DNA from: PSRF01 sp051000815
GTDB lineage: Bacteria; Acidobacteriota; Blastocatellia; Pyrinomonadales; Pyrinomonadaceae
Length of the DNA: 64,000 bases
Direction: 5' to 3'
Assembly (NCBI GenBank): GCA_051000815.1
Contig: JBPCNX010000071.1
Span: 1-64,000 of the forward strand
Shown here: positions 8,890 through 18,928 of the stretch, one piece after another
Layout of the letters: each line of letters opens with the position of its first letter
How positions within the stretch are numbered: the first letter of the stretch is position 1
Translations under genes and position numbers: made by a program
Notes under the pieces: model-generated
Seen by the model: only the letters and a program-made list of their open reading frames with translations
What the model was told of the DNA's origin: nothing
Database searches by the model: none

Positions 8890-9568
8890 ATCTAGCGCTT
8901 GCCAACCTGGGACTCACGCCAAGGGTATATCCGGCCGCGCATGTCGGCCGGGGTGAGTCTTGATGCTTTCAGCCGCTGCGCAGCTTTAATGGAAGGCGTG
9001 CTTCGGCGGTCCAATCCGCCGAACTAAATCTTTGAAGCGCGGCCATTGCGCAAGAAATCCCGGAACGTGTGAGAGGCATTCTAAAACAGGATGGTGCGTG
9101 TCAGCCAGCACTAAATACTTCAGCACGATAAAACGCAGCAATGCGTTCGCCGCAACTCAATTCTGTCTTGAACTCAATCAATGAACGGCTTCGATCAACG
9201 CAATAATGCGGTGAAAGTGATACCACTCAGGCTCTTTCCTGGGAGCGCGGGCGGCTAGCCCGCCTGCAGCGCGCTTAGTCGCTATTGATCTAAGCGCTCG
9301 CGGTGTGTGAGACGCCCGCGATCCCTGACAAGCACCCGAGTAGTGAACAGCCTCAAAGTGCGATCTCTCAACAATCTGTAAGACTCTTAGAAAGAAATCC
9401 TTAACAAAGCTAACTAATCCCAGAAACGTATAGGTCAAAATTCAATTAACAAACTTTTGAAATATACTCCTGATAAGTTCTCTAACCTCTCGCCCTGGTG
9501 AACCTCCCGACAATCTCGTGCCCGACGTGAAATTTCCCCCCACTAACATTTTCGCTGTGGAGGTTTGT
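8890..9568. other. Gene-free stretch with hairpins
   Basis: Nearly 700 bp without a convincing gene. It holds a GCCGGCCGCGCATGTCGGCCGG-like hairpin (about 8928-8952), further G+C-rich repeats at 9238-9332, and an AT-rich leader just before the sugar dehydrogenase. Short frames here pass through repeat sequence and look spurious. Confidence 0.55.
9238..9332. repeat. GC-rich hairpin repeat, second copy
   Basis: Contains GCGGGCGGCTAGCCCGC, a CTTAGTCGCTATTGATCTAAG hairpin, and GAGACGCCCGCGATCCC, the last shared exactly with positions 48-64. Confidence 0.6.
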
Positions 9569-10973
9569 ATGAAATCAAGAGATTCACAAAGGTCGGGACA
9601 ACTCGTTTCCTGCGTCGTTTGCCGTCACATTGCTGCTGGGGTGGGGCAACGTCAGAGTCGTAGACGCCGCCGCTACAGTACCCCCAGGATTTACAGATTC
9701 GCTGGTGGCCAGCGGCCTAAGCAACCCTACCGCCATGGCCCTTGCGCCCGATGGCCGTATTTTTGTGTGCCAACAGGGGGGCGCCTTGCGCGTCATTAAG
9801 AATGGCGTCCTGCTGCCAACTCCCTTCCTCACGGTTACGGTCGATTCATCAGGAGAGCGAGGCCTGCTGGGGGTAGCATTCGATCCGAATTTCATCTCCA
9901 ATCAACTGGTTTACATCTATTACACCGCGACGACCCCGACCGTGCATAACCGCATCAGCCGCTTCACCGCTGACGGCGATGTTGCTATGGCAGGCAGTGA
10001 GACAATCGTAATGGATCTAGACGATCTGAGTACCGCCACAAACCACAACGGCGGGGCGCTTCACTTTGGACCTGACGGCAATCTTTACGTTGCTGTCGGC
10101 GACAATGCTAACGGCGCTAATGCCGAGTCGTTTTCAAATCGACTGGGAAAGATGCTTCGCATCACATCAACTGGCGGCATCCCCGCGGACAATCCGTTCT
10201 TCGGCACCGCCACGGGAGACAATCGGGCAATCTGGGCGTTGGGATTGCGCAACCCATTCACCTTCTCATTCCAGCCTGGCGTAGGGCGCATGTTTATCAA
10301 CGACGTCGGACAGAGTACCTGGGAAGAGATAAACGATGGGATAGCAGGTTCGAATTATGGCTGGGACACTTGCGAAGGAGTCTGTAACCCTCCTAATCCC
10401 AATTTCCGCGATCCGATTTTTGCTTACCAAAACGATGCTCAAACCTGCGCAATTACGGGAGGCGCGTTCTACAACCCACAGATCGTCCAGTTTCCCGGCA
10501 ACTATGTCGGCAATTACTTCTTTGCAGATTTTTGTGGAGGCTGGATCAAGACGCTTGATTCGTCGAATGGAGTAGCGGATTTCGCGACCGGCATCTCGTT
10601 TCCGGTGGACCTGGAGGTTTCAGCGGATGGTTTTCTTTACTACCTGGCCCGAGGCAGCGGATCTATAAGCAGAATCGGGTTTCCGACAGGGGATACCACT
10701 CCTCCAACCGTTTCCATCACTAGTCCAGCCAACGGCTCGATTGTTCCGAAGAAAGGTAATGTTACGATCACAGCGTCGGCCAGCGATAACATCGGTGTCG
10801 CACGAGTTGAGTTTTTTGTTAAGGGCACATTGCTATGTACCGACGTCGGTTTTCCGTATAGCTGCAACTGGCGGGTCGCAAGCCCACCGAACAAGGTGTA
10901 TCAACTTCAGGCGAGGGCGTTCGACCAGGCGGGAAACTCCGCTACGGCCACGATTCAGGTTACGTCTCGCTGA
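9569..10973 (+). CDS. Exported PQQ-type glucose/sorbosone dehydrogenase with C-terminal Ig-like domain (5' frameshift)
   Basis: A predicted periplasmic or secreted six-bladed propeller oxidoreductase. Signature segments are ALAPDGRIFVCQQGG, GERGLLGVAFDPNF, NHNGGALHFGPDGNLYVAVGD, WALGLRNPFTF and GSNYGWDTCEG. Residues after TTPPTVSITSPANGS form an Ig-like (Big_9) domain. The continuous frame opens only at a TTG at 9630 with no ribosome-binding site. An ATG at 9569 has a good GTGGAGG upstream but reads in another frame. The expected signal peptide (SFPASFAVTLLLGWG...DAAA) lies in the main frame between them, so a +1 frameshift near 9575-9605 is likely. It could be an assembly error. The substrate is unknown, and PQQ binding is inferred from the family. 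Confidence 0.82.
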
Positions 10974-11015
10974 TCTGGAGTGTACTGCCAGCTTCTATTC
11001 AACTGCTGTTCAATT

Positions 11016-13541
11016 TCATTCGGGCAAATTCAAGCGCTTCAGTATTTCCTTGAAGCGTGGGTCATCGCGTAATGAGTCCATGAAGGGATCGACTTTTATC
11101 CGATTGATGTCCCAATCACTTGCAGCTAAGGATTTCTCGATCTCAGCAAAGGCCCGATCTTTATCACCAAGCATGGCATACAGATTACCGACCCGGTAGG
11201 CAACGACGTACTGCGTCCTGGCGATCTGCTCGAATCGTTTGATTACGTTCTCGACTTCCGATCGCCGGCCTACTTTTGCGTAGGCATAACCTAATATTTG
11301 CAGAAGATCCTGGTTGTTCTGATCCGTACTCAGCGCCTGTTCACAAAGGGAGATAGCCTCGGAGTACATACCGTTGGCGTTATAAGCCCAGCCCAGCCAG
11401 AATTTTGCCGTGGGGTGATTTGGATCCAGTGCGGCCGCCTTCCTGGCGTACTCCAGTGCGAGGTCGTTCTTTCTCGCATACAAGTGGACGCCAGCCAGGT
11501 TGGCACTCATCGGTATTGATAAGGGTTCCAGATCTAATGCGCGTCTTATCTCCACTATCGATTCGTCCAGTCGGCCAAGCGGCGCTAGATATTCCAAACC
11601 ATAGCGATAGTGGATCTCTGCCACGTTCGGATTAAGTTCGAGTGCCCGCCTGAACTCATGTTCTGCTTCGGCCCAATTCCGTTCTACGGTTAGCCCGGAG
11701 GCGTAACTCGAGTGGGCTTCGGCAAGATCGGCGTCGATTTGCAACGCCCTACGAGCCGCGTTCAATGACTGTGGCGTTGCCTCTTTTGGTGAAAGGTAAG
11801 CGTACGACGGCATAACAAAATACGAGTCAGAAATACCGACGTGTGCAAGAGCAAAATTTCGATCAAGTTCGATTGCTTGCCTGAACGATGCGATGGCACG
11901 CTCAAGACCATCCTTAGATCGTTTATTGTAGTAATACCGGCCTTTTAAATAGAGCTGATATGCCTCGTTACTCTGCGTGTACTGTTTGTTCAGTCCTTTC
12001 GCATCGGCGCCTGAAAGTTTTAATTGCAGCTTCTCAGTTATCGCTGTAGCGATCTCACGTTGCGTTGCGAGAAGGTCGGACATCTTTCGTTCAAACTGTT
12101 CGCCCCACAGTGTCGTATTATTTCGGACGTCAACGAGCTCTACGCTGATCGTCAAATTATCCCCACGTTGAACCATCCGGCCCGACATTACCGCGTTAAC
12201 TCCCAGTTCGGTGCCGACTTTCACCGCGTCCGTCTCCTTGCCCTTATACCGAAAAACTGAACTTGTTGAACTGACCTTCAAACCCGGTAGCTGTGATAAC
12301 CGGAAGATCAAAGATTCAGCTAGTCCGTCTGACAAGTAATCAGTGTTGGGGTCATCACTCTTGTTCTGAAAAGGCAGGATTGCAATTGAAGTGACCTGTC
12401 CTGTGTTACCGCCTCGGGGAAAGAATCGGAAATAAGCAACTGCTGAAATCACCCCAACAAGCAAAATTCCAACCAGCGCCGTGCCAACTTTATGACTCCT
12501 TGCTTGATTAACGGCATATTCAAGACTCGACGTGGATGTAAGTACACTCTGGGTCGACTGAGCGTGACCGCTGCGTGTCGCTTCGAAGGTATCCGACGTA
12601 AACATTCGGGTAGCACTTTCCGGAAAGGAACTTGCGGGCTCGGAATTCGGAATTACTGAACGTTCAAGTTCGCCCTGAATGTCCAAGTCTCTTCGCAGAC
12701 TCTTCAGATCAATCAGCAGGTCGCGTGCCGATTGATAACGCATGTCAACATCTTTCGTAATTGCCTTGCGAACAATTCTCTGCAATTCGGGCGGCACGTT
12801 TCCCAGGGCCGGCGGCTCTCTCTCGAGGATCGCAACGATGGTGTGATTGATGGTTTCGCCAGTGAACGGAACTCTTCGCGCCAGCATTTCATAGAGAACG
12901 ACGCCGAGACTCCAGATATCGGTTCGGGCGTCTGTTTCTTTGCCGCGGGCCTGTTCGGGCGACATGTAGGAAACAGTGCCCATGACCATCCCGGGAATGG
13001 TTTTGACCAGGGCGCGGGTTACGTCCTCGCCGCTGCTCATTCCTGCTGCCGGTTCTGACAATTTCGCGAGCCCAAAATCCAACACCTTCGCATACCCATC
13101 CTTACGGATCATGATGTTTTCAGGCTTGATGTCTCGATGGATGATTCCGGCGTGATGTGCCGCCGAGAGTGCTTCTGCCACCTGAACACCAATCTTCAAA
13201 ATCGTATTCAGCGGTAACGGTTCTCTCTGTGAGAGCTGCTGGCGAACAGTCTGACCGTCGATCAACTCGGTCGAAATGTAGTGCTTACCATCGACTTCGC
13301 CGATCTCATAGACCGTCAGGATGTTCGGATGGTTGAGCGCGGACGCGGCTTTGGCTTCCTGAATAAAGCGGCTCAATTTGTCTTCGTTCCTGCTAAATTC
13401 CTCGTTCAGAAATTTGATCGCAACTTTGCGATCGAGTCTCGTATCCAGCGCCTGATACACCTCGCCCATTCCGCCCTCGCCGATCTTGGCGACCATCGAA
13501 TAATGAGCAATCGTCGTGTTGGGGGATATGGGCTCGTTCAC
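11016..13541 (-). CDS. Transmembrane Ser/Thr protein kinase with TolB/FlgO-like and TPR domains
   Basis: An 841 aa signalling protein. The kinase domain (about 15-275) is complete: glycine loop GEGGMGEVY, catalytic lysine in VAIKFL, HRDIKPEN near residue 135, DFG in LDFGLAKL, and an activation segment ending SYMSPEQARG. A single membrane segment (about 345-367) leads to a FlgO/TolB-N-like domain beginning SIAILPFQNKSDD. The rest (about 515-835) is tetratricopeptide repeats. This kinase-TM-TolB-TPR arrangement is common in Acidobacteriota. The kinase would be cytoplasmic and the TPR part outside. Partners are not evident from its neighbours. Confidence 0.92.
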   Translation of the reverse strand: MNEPISPNTTIAHYSMVAKIGEGGMGEVYQALDTRLDRKVAIKFLNEEFSRNEDKLSRFIQEAKAASALNHPNILTVYEIGEVDGKHYISTELIDGQTVRQQLSQREPLPLNTILKIGVQVAEALSAAHHAGIIHRDIKPENIMIRKDGYAKVLDFGLAKLSEPAAGMSSGEDVTRALVKTIPGMVMGTVSYMSPEQARGKETDARTDIWSLGVVLYEMLARRVPFTGETINHTIVAILEREPPALGNVPPELQRIVRKAITKDVDMRYQSARDLLIDLKSLRRDLDIQGELERSVIPNSEPASSFPESATRMFTSDTFEATRSGHAQSTQSVLTSTSSLEYAVNQARSHKVGTALVGILLVGVISAVAYFRFFPRGGNTGQVTSIAILPFQNKSDDPNTDYLSDGLAESLIFRLSQLPGLKVSSTSSVFRYKGKETDAVKVGTELGVNAVMSGRMVQRGDNLTISVELVDVRNNTTLWGEQFERKMSDLLATQREIATAITEKLQLKLSGADAKGLNKQYTQSNEAYQLYLKGRYYYNKRSKDGLERAIASFRQAIELDRNFALAHVGISDSYFVMPSYAYLSPKEATPQSLNAARRALQIDADLAEAHSSYASGLTVERNWAEAEHEFRRALELNPNVAEIHYRYGLEYLAPLGRLDESIVEIRRALDLEPLSIPMSANLAGVHLYARKNDLALEYARKAAALDPNHPTAKFWLGWAYNANGMYSEAISLCEQALSTDQNNQDLLQILGYAYAKVGRRSEVENVIKRFEQIARTQYVVAYRVGNLYAMLGDKDRAFAEIEKSLAASDWDINRIKVDPFMDSLRDDPRFKEILKRLNLPE

Positions 13542-13662
13542 ATTGTCTCCGTATCCAGGGATGACTCTTCAATCAACAGCACGTCTTCGCCGCTGCCATC
13601 ACTTGAAAAGCACTCCGCCAAGCGGCGGCACAGCAATGATTGTTCTCGTTCTCATTCTTATT

Positions 13663-14781
13663 TCACATCCCGATCGCCTTTAGGTGATAACGATCGGTGT
13701 CATAGAATCGCGCTATGTCCACCGTGTCGATCTTTCCCAGCACCGTCGAAATATCTACCAGCGACAGGTCGCAAGCCGGCGCAATTCCACGCGACGATAC
13801 CATCTTGCCGAAGTCACCTTCGGCGACGGCGTCCGCCGCCCGCGCGCCGAATAACAACCCCATGATACGGTCCACCGGCGAAGGTGGGCCCCCACGCTGC
13901 GGGTGACCAAGAATTACCGAACGCGCCTCGTAGGACGTATCACTCAAAATTCTTCGGGCCAGAACTTCAGCAATGCCCCCAAGCCGCGCGTGGCCGAACG
14001 CGTCATGGCGGTCGTCCATAATTATTAGCTCGCCGTCTTCCGCGTAGGCGCCTTCCGCAACGACGATTACCGAGTAACGCGGGTGCTGCGGATCGCGGGG
14101 ATGCGAAGTTGAATCGCCGAGCTTATCTTTCAACAGGCGGTAGACCTTCTCGTAGCGAAATGGATGTTCGGGAATCAGGATGATGTCCGCCTGACCTGCC
14201 GCACCCGACCAAAGAGCCAAGTGGCCTGAATGACGTCCCATGACTTCGATTACCTGAACCCAGCCGTGCGAACCAGCAGGTGTGCGCGAACGTTCGATGA
14301 CTTCAGTGATGTTTCTCAACGCGGAGTCGAAGCCGAGTGTGTAGTCCGTTCCTGCCAGATCTTTATCGATCGTTTTGGGAATACCTACTATAGGCACTCC
14401 CTTCTGTGCGAGACGCGCGCCAACACCCAGGGTATCCTCACCGCCGCAAGCGACGACGGCATCGAGCCCGAGCTTCTTGATGTTGGCGATCACCTCAGGT
14501 GACCTGTCAATCCGCTCTCCTAACTCGTTGGGTGTTTGGAAGGGATTTGTGCGCGACGAGCCGAGATTAGTCCCGCCGTCGCGATCCCAGCGTCGCACGG
14601 TCGCACGCTCAAGCGGTACTACATCGAATGGAGGGTTGAGCAAACTTAGCCAACCATCGCTGAGACCAACAGTTTCAATCCCCCGCTCAGAAGCGCGGTA
14701 GACCAGACCCTTAATAGCGGGGTTGAGGCCGGGCGCATCACCGCCTCCCGTCAACACGCCGATGCGTTTTACTTCAGCCAT
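13663..14781 (-). CDS. 6-phosphofructokinase with PPi-type active-site residues
   Basis: A 372 aa PfkA-family enzyme converting fructose 6-phosphate to the 1,6-bisphosphate. GVLTGGGDAPGLN opens the protein. The motif GGEDT (113-117) has Asp at the position that is Gly in ATP enzymes, and PKTIDKD (135-141) has Lys where ATP enzymes have Gly. Both substitutions are the classical marks of pyrophosphate-dependent PFK. Asp139 is the expected catalytic base and MGRHSGHLAL the substrate loop. The glutamate in GGED, where Asp is usual, is mildly odd. Co-substrate assignment is an inference from known structure-function work on the family. It stands alone between the kinase and a glycosidase. Confidence 0.92.
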   Translation of the reverse strand: MAEVKRIGVLTGGGDAPGLNPAIKGLVYRASERGIETVGLSDGWLSLLNPPFDVVPLERATVRRWDRDGGTNLGSSRTNPFQTPNELGERIDRSPEVIANIKKLGLDAVVACGGEDTLGVGARLAQKGVPIVGIPKTIDKDLAGTDYTLGFDSALRNITEVIERSRTPAGSHGWVQVIEVMGRHSGHLALWSGAAGQADIILIPEHPFRYEKVYRLLKDKLGDSTSHPRDPQHPRYSVIVVAEGAYAEDGELIIMDDRHDAFGHARLGGIAEVLARRILSDTSYEARSVILGHPQRGGPPSPVDRIMGLLFGARAADAVAEGDFGKMVSSRGIAPACDLSLVDISTVLGKIDTVDIARFYDTDRYHLKAIGM

Positions 14782-14947
14782 GGAAGATCAATAAGTTCCT
14801 CAAGAACACGCTGGAGAATAGTTTGTCCTGAAACGCCAGGATCGCCAAGACGCGACGCAACCAGGCGCGGGACTTATCGTGGAAAGCCTTGTAAAGAAAT
14901 CCCTCTTTGGTAAGTGACGCTTCCCTATTTGGCGACTGTGTCGCATT

Positions 14948-16258
14948 TCATCCAGCAGCTCCCAACCACCCGCCGCGAAATCCCGCGCGCCGCAAACCGT
15001 TGACGATGTATGGACATCGTCGCATCAATCTCCAGAGGAACCCGGAACGATAGTTCTCGATCATCATCACGATTGGACCTTGATCAAGGCCGTAATAGCC
15101 CTGAGAAACCCACCCCTTGCCTTTTCGATTGCCTGAAGGAAAGGTCGGGTTATAGCTGCACTTAAATCCATATTTGCTCGTCATCTCCGGATAATCCTGG
15201 TTGAGGCGTTGAAGTGAAGGCAGCACCAGTTCCGGGGCAAATGGTAAAGAACCAGCGACAGCCCAGGGCGCGAGTGTACCGTCGTCAGGGCCATACGGGA
15301 TCGCGCGCGCAATGTAATCGTAGAAGTGGAGACTCCTACCGTTGAATCTGCGCAACGCGGGTCCAGGACCATCGCTCGCCGTGATTCCCCAACTGAAACG
15401 GTCATAGCCGACGAATTTTTTTGGATTGCGCATGGCGTAGGCTTGCTGAACATAGACTGCGCGGCGGCTGTTCTCAAAATAGTCGATTGCCTTCCCGCTC
15501 ATATACTCGTCCTGGATACCACGGAAGTCTATCCACATGTGCGAGAGTTGGTGGATAAACAAGGGTCCGGCGTAGACAAACTCATACCCATAAAGCTTCT
15601 TCCATTTATAAGTCCTGGTCCACTCAAGGTAACTCTCAGCAGGAAGGGGAAAAGTGGGAGAGGCCAGCCCGAGAACATATAAAATTAACGCTTCGCTGTA
15701 TCCCGTCCATCGATACTTGATGAAACCCGTTTCCGGCTTCCATCCGTGCGTGACTGTGAGACCCCCATTCTGGAACCATTGCCAATCCGCCCGAGCGTAG
15801 AGCGACTCTGCGGTTGAACGGATCTGGCTCTCCTCTTTTGTTTCGAGGTCGAAGTACATCGCCGCCGCGAGTGCTCCAGCGAGAACGTATGCTGAGTCAA
15901 TCGTTGAGATTTCAGACTTCCAGACGCGCGTGCCGCTCTTCATATCGAGGAAGTGGTAATAGAAGCCTTTGTTGCCAATCGCGTCTGGGCCGGCTCCTTG
16001 AGGGCCGTCATGGAAGAACCGTAAAGTGATCAAAACCCGCTCTATCGCTTCGGCCCTCGTCATGTAACCCCGCTCGACGGCGATAGGGTAGGCAGTGAGG
16101 GCGAATCCAACCGCCGCGATCGAACAGGGCGCCCCCTTACGTGTGTTGTCCGGCACAAGTCCATTATCCGGATTCATCTCATCCGCGAAATACTTGAAAG
16201 TATCGCGTTGTAACCGCGCTAGATCTTCTTCGCTCAGCGATGGCTCTAATACTTTCAT
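14948..16258 (-). CDS. GH144-like 'glucoamylase family' protein
   Basis: A 436 aa protein of the PF10091-type glycosidase family, an (alpha/alpha)6 barrel that includes beta-1,2-glucanases. Supporting segments are DTFKYFADEMNPDNGLVPDNTR near the N-terminus, GFYYHFLDM, STIDSAYVLAGAL, YRWTGYSEALILYVLGLAS, WIDFRGIQDEYM, FSWGITASDGPGP and QGYYGLDQGPIVMMIENYRSG. No signal peptide is obvious, so a cytoplasmic role is more likely than secretion. The substrate is unknown. Confidence 0.85.
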   Translation of the reverse strand: MKVLEPSLSEEDLARLQRDTFKYFADEMNPDNGLVPDNTRKGAPCSIAAVGFALTAYPIAVERGYMTRAEAIERVLITLRFFHDGPQGAGPDAIGNKGFYYHFLDMKSGTRVWKSEISTIDSAYVLAGALAAAMYFDLETKEESQIRSTAESLYARADWQWFQNGGLTVTHGWKPETGFIKYRWTGYSEALILYVLGLASPTFPLPAESYLEWTRTYKWKKLYGYEFVYAGPLFIHQLSHMWIDFRGIQDEYMSGKAIDYFENSRRAVYVQQAYAMRNPKKFVGYDRFSWGITASDGPGPALRRFNGRSLHFYDYIARAIPYGPDDGTLAPWAVAGSLPFAPELVLPSLQRLNQDYPEMTSKYGFKCSYNPTFPSGNRKGKGWVSQGYYGLDQGPIVMMIENYRSGFLWRLMRRCPYIVNGLRRAGFRGGWLGAAG

Positions 16259-16592
16259 TTTGAAACAATCTGATTATGGGCTTTATTCTAGTCGTGAGAA
16301 GGAAGTCAACGATTTGATCGGCCTTGAAGAATGAATAGAGGAATGCCTTTCCCTGATCAGCGTGCCCATGTCGTCAGAGCAAACCATAAAGCGTAGTCTG
16401 AACCACAACTCGTCATGACGCGCTGCAACTGACGTTGCCATCCAGCGCGCAGGGCGTCAGGCGCAATGGTCGCTACCTATCGTGTGTTCCCAAAAATGCG
16501 GGAATGGTGTTGCCCTTCTGCAACGTTACTGAAGAACTCGATGCTGCTCACGCTTGCAACTCACCCGAACTGGATTCACATCCACGAATTTC
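16259..16592. other. Intergenic, nothing recognised
   Basis: About 330 bp with no supported gene, no repeat of the families found elsewhere and no clear terminator. Short frames here have no family-like features. Confidence 0.4.
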
Positions 16593-17171
16593 TCACAGTG
16601 CCTTGCGCAAGCTGCGTCGCGTAAGTTCTGCTGCCAATCCGTAGACGAGGTGCGACGCGAACGCATAGACGTGCGTGGAGACTGGGTACTCCGTCGGCGC
16701 TTTTGAAAGCCCGAGCAATGGCACCGCGGTTTCGTCCGCGACGAGCCAGAAGGCAGCGCCGAATGGTAAGCCCGCGCCAACTGTGACCTCCGGCGCGAAC
16801 TCTGCGACCGCGCCATACAACCCACCGGTCGCCGTGCCAAAGGCGTAGTGAACCGCCGCGCCCGCTACTTTCTTCTCCCTTTCTTTCAACTCGTGACCGA
16901 AGATACCTTCTGAAACAGCCTTCGCGGCTTTGACGGTCGCGTTATCCGAATCTTCTTTACTCTCTTTTGAAGCTGGTCCCGGACTTCCTCCGTCGCTGGG
17001 TTGCATAGATTGCGCACCGTGTGGTTTTTCAAAGCCTTCTGCTGCTTTGCTCCAGGCGGCCTGAAACTGGTTCATTGCCCAGGATGCAACCAAACCACCA
17101 ACCAGACCTGCCGCAAGTCCCTTCCAGACATCGCCATCGTCGCGACTGATTACCTTTCTTTCTTCCCTCAT
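16593..17171 (-). CDS. DUF1440/YagU-like membrane protein
   Basis: A 192 aa protein with hydrophobic segments at about residues 17-35 (GLAAGLVGGLVASWAMNQF), 103-125 (a VHYAFGTATGGLYGAV stretch), 130-150 and 165-182, and a hydrophilic linker (about 50-90) between the first two. The HYAFG..GGLYG pattern resembles the YagU/DUF1440 inner-membrane family, whose function is poorly known. A TAGCGGGAGGAG-type ribosome-binding site precedes the ATG. No functional link to its neighbours is apparent. Confidence 0.7.
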   Translation of the reverse strand: MREERKVISRDDGDVWKGLAAGLVGGLVASWAMNQFQAAWSKAAEGFEKPHGAQSMQPSDGGSPGPASKESKEDSDNATVKAAKAVSEGIFGHELKEREKKVAGAAVHYAFGTATGGLYGAVAEFAPEVTVGAGLPFGAAFWLVADETAVPLLGLSKAPTEYPVSTHVYAFASHLVYGLAAELTRRSLRKAL

Positions 17172-17471
17172 AAACTCCTCCCGCTAGACATTCGTTGATA
17201 AAGACGTAAACGTAACTAACCTGACGGCGGCAAAGCCTGCGTTATCACAACGCGCGTTGGCGTTGGTCCTGGCCAGCCGCACTTAACTGAATTTGCTAAG
17301 GAGCAGCAGTCCAAAGAGGGCTTGTCGAAGGATAAATTTGAAGGGGAACGATATCAGGGTAGATGCCATAAATAAAATTGCAAAGCACGAAGGAATGTAA
17401 AGTGCCCCCGCGATATCGCTTCCGTTCCACTACCAGGCGTAGAATGGCCGCGCCGGAATGGAGATGAAGAG

Positions 17472-18322
17472 ATGAACGATCTGGATCAATCAGAGTTACT
17501 AACTCAGATACTGGAACCCTCTACAGCAAAGACCGCTGAGTTGACTGGCGTTCTCCCTTGCGCTGACAAGAATAACGAAGACTTCCGCGCGGGTCAGGGT
17601 CGGATCATTGGAATGATGGCCGCCAACGCGCCGCTCAGCGAAATTCTCAAGCGCCTCGTCCTACTGATCGAGTCGCAGTCGCCAGGGATGCTCTGTTGCT
17701 TAGCGACGATGGCGACCACATACGCCATGGGGCAGCGCCGAGTCTTCCTGAGGATTATGTCGCGATCGACGGCGCTCCAATTGGGCCGAAGCATGGCTCA
17801 TGTGGGACGGCGATGTACCGCGGCGAGCCTGTAGTCGTCACCGATATTCTTGAAGATCCTCTGTGGGCGGACTACCGCGATTTGGCATCCGCTAGCGGTC
17901 TGAGAGCTTGCTGGTCCACGCCCATACTGTCAGGGCGTGGCAAAGTCCTTGGCTCATTTGCCATGTATTATCGGGAGGCGCGGACTCCCACTGGCGAAGA
18001 AGCGGGTTTGACCGACGTCGCCACCCGCATTGCCGGCCTGGCCATCGAGCATCATTTGGCCCGAGAAATCCTGGCGCGAACACAAGCTGAATTAGCCCAG
18101 GCAACTTATGTAGCCAGCAAGGGCGAGGCAGCGGCGTCCGTCGCTGATAAGGTCAGCCAGCAGCTCGAGACGATTGTTAATAACGCAGACAAGTGCCTCA
18201 AGTTGCTCGATCAAGACAAGCCCGACATTGCGCTGCTCCGGGAGCCACTCAAGAACATCGCGGGCGATGGCCGACACGCTCTCAGTACCATTACTCGCAT
18301 TCGACCTTCGGCGAAGAAATGA
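17472..18322 (+). pseudogene. GAF-domain protein, frameshifted
   Basis: The first frame (from ATG 17472) gives an N-terminus ending LVLLIESQSPGMLC, the start of a GAF domain. The rest of the domain (LSDDGDHIRHGAAPSLP, GSCGTAMYRGEPVVV, DPLWADYRDLA, GLRACWSTPI) continues in another frame from about 17696 to 18322. Compared with relatives, a few residues of a beta strand are missing at the junction, which suggests a small deletion rather than a single-base error. The C-terminal 90 residues are a helical tail without HisKA/HATPase domains. It may once have been a sensor or signal-binding protein. Pseudogene status is inferred and depends on read support. Confidence 0.72.
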
Positions 18323-18334
18323 CCTTCGCCCAAG

Positions 18335-18437
18335 TCCAATGTCCAACGTCCAACGTCCAAGGTCCAACGTCGATATTTTGGAGTGCGCTGAATTGTCAGC
18401 GCTTTCAAAAGCGGCGACTAGTCGCCGCACTCCAAAT
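18335..18437. repeat. GTCCAAN-word arm plus GGAGTGCG hairpin element
   Basis: Positions 18335-18372 are five 7 bp words GTCCAAY/GTCCAAG. Immediately after comes TTTTGGAGTGCG, a GCGCTGAATTGTCAGCGC hairpin and GCGGCGACTAGTCGCCGC ending CACTCC, which pairs with the opening GGAGTG. The second element recurs at 18533 and in part at 33475-33505. Confidence 0.7.
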
Positions 18438-18469
18438 AGATAAACAATTTAAGTATGAATGTCTCTAGG

Positions 18470-18665
18470 TTAGGAAGGTGGGCTTGCCCCCGCTCTTGGC
18501 TTAGAACTTTTTCAACACCCGCTTAGCGCAGGATTTTGGAGTGCGCTGAATTGTCAGCGCTTTCAAGAAAGCGGCGGGTCGCCGCCATAAGAGGTCTTCT
18601 TCACGCTGAATGCGTGAAATATAGTAGCCAGGGGCAAGCGCGCAGCGCGCCGCCCCTGGATCACA
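18470..18665. repeat. Second GGAGTGCG hairpin copy with flanking hairpins
   Basis: 18533-18590 repeats TTTTGGAGTGCGCTGAATTG and GTCAGCGC with a shorter GGCGGGTCGCCGCC hairpin. It is followed by TTCACGCTGAATGCGTGAA and GGGGCAAGCGCGCAGCGC, resembling the cluster at 26727. 18470-18497 carries a GGTGGGCTTGCCCCC-type element. No gene is seen in this roughly 600 bp gap. Confidence 0.65.
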
Positions 18666-18928
18666 AGCAGAACAACTCCTAGCCCTGAAAGGGCGATATC
18701 GAAAATGGCAATTGGCAATTCTCAACCGCGCCGTTGCCGGTGGGAATCGAGACCAGCGATTAATAAACCACCAGCGGCGACCGAGACGCGTTAAAAGTCG
18801 ATCGATTTGCTGACCAAGTCTGCAATCAGTGAAATAATCTAGTTTCGGTTGCGCTACGCACTACCCCAGGACTTATGCTTTCGCCCTCGCACAGTAGTTT
18901 TCAGTGATCCACACAAGGAGAACTCCTC

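Noticed and set aside
9178..9438. An 86-codon minus-strand frame
   Set aside because: Its middle reads straight through the GC-rich hairpin repeat and the rest resembles no family.
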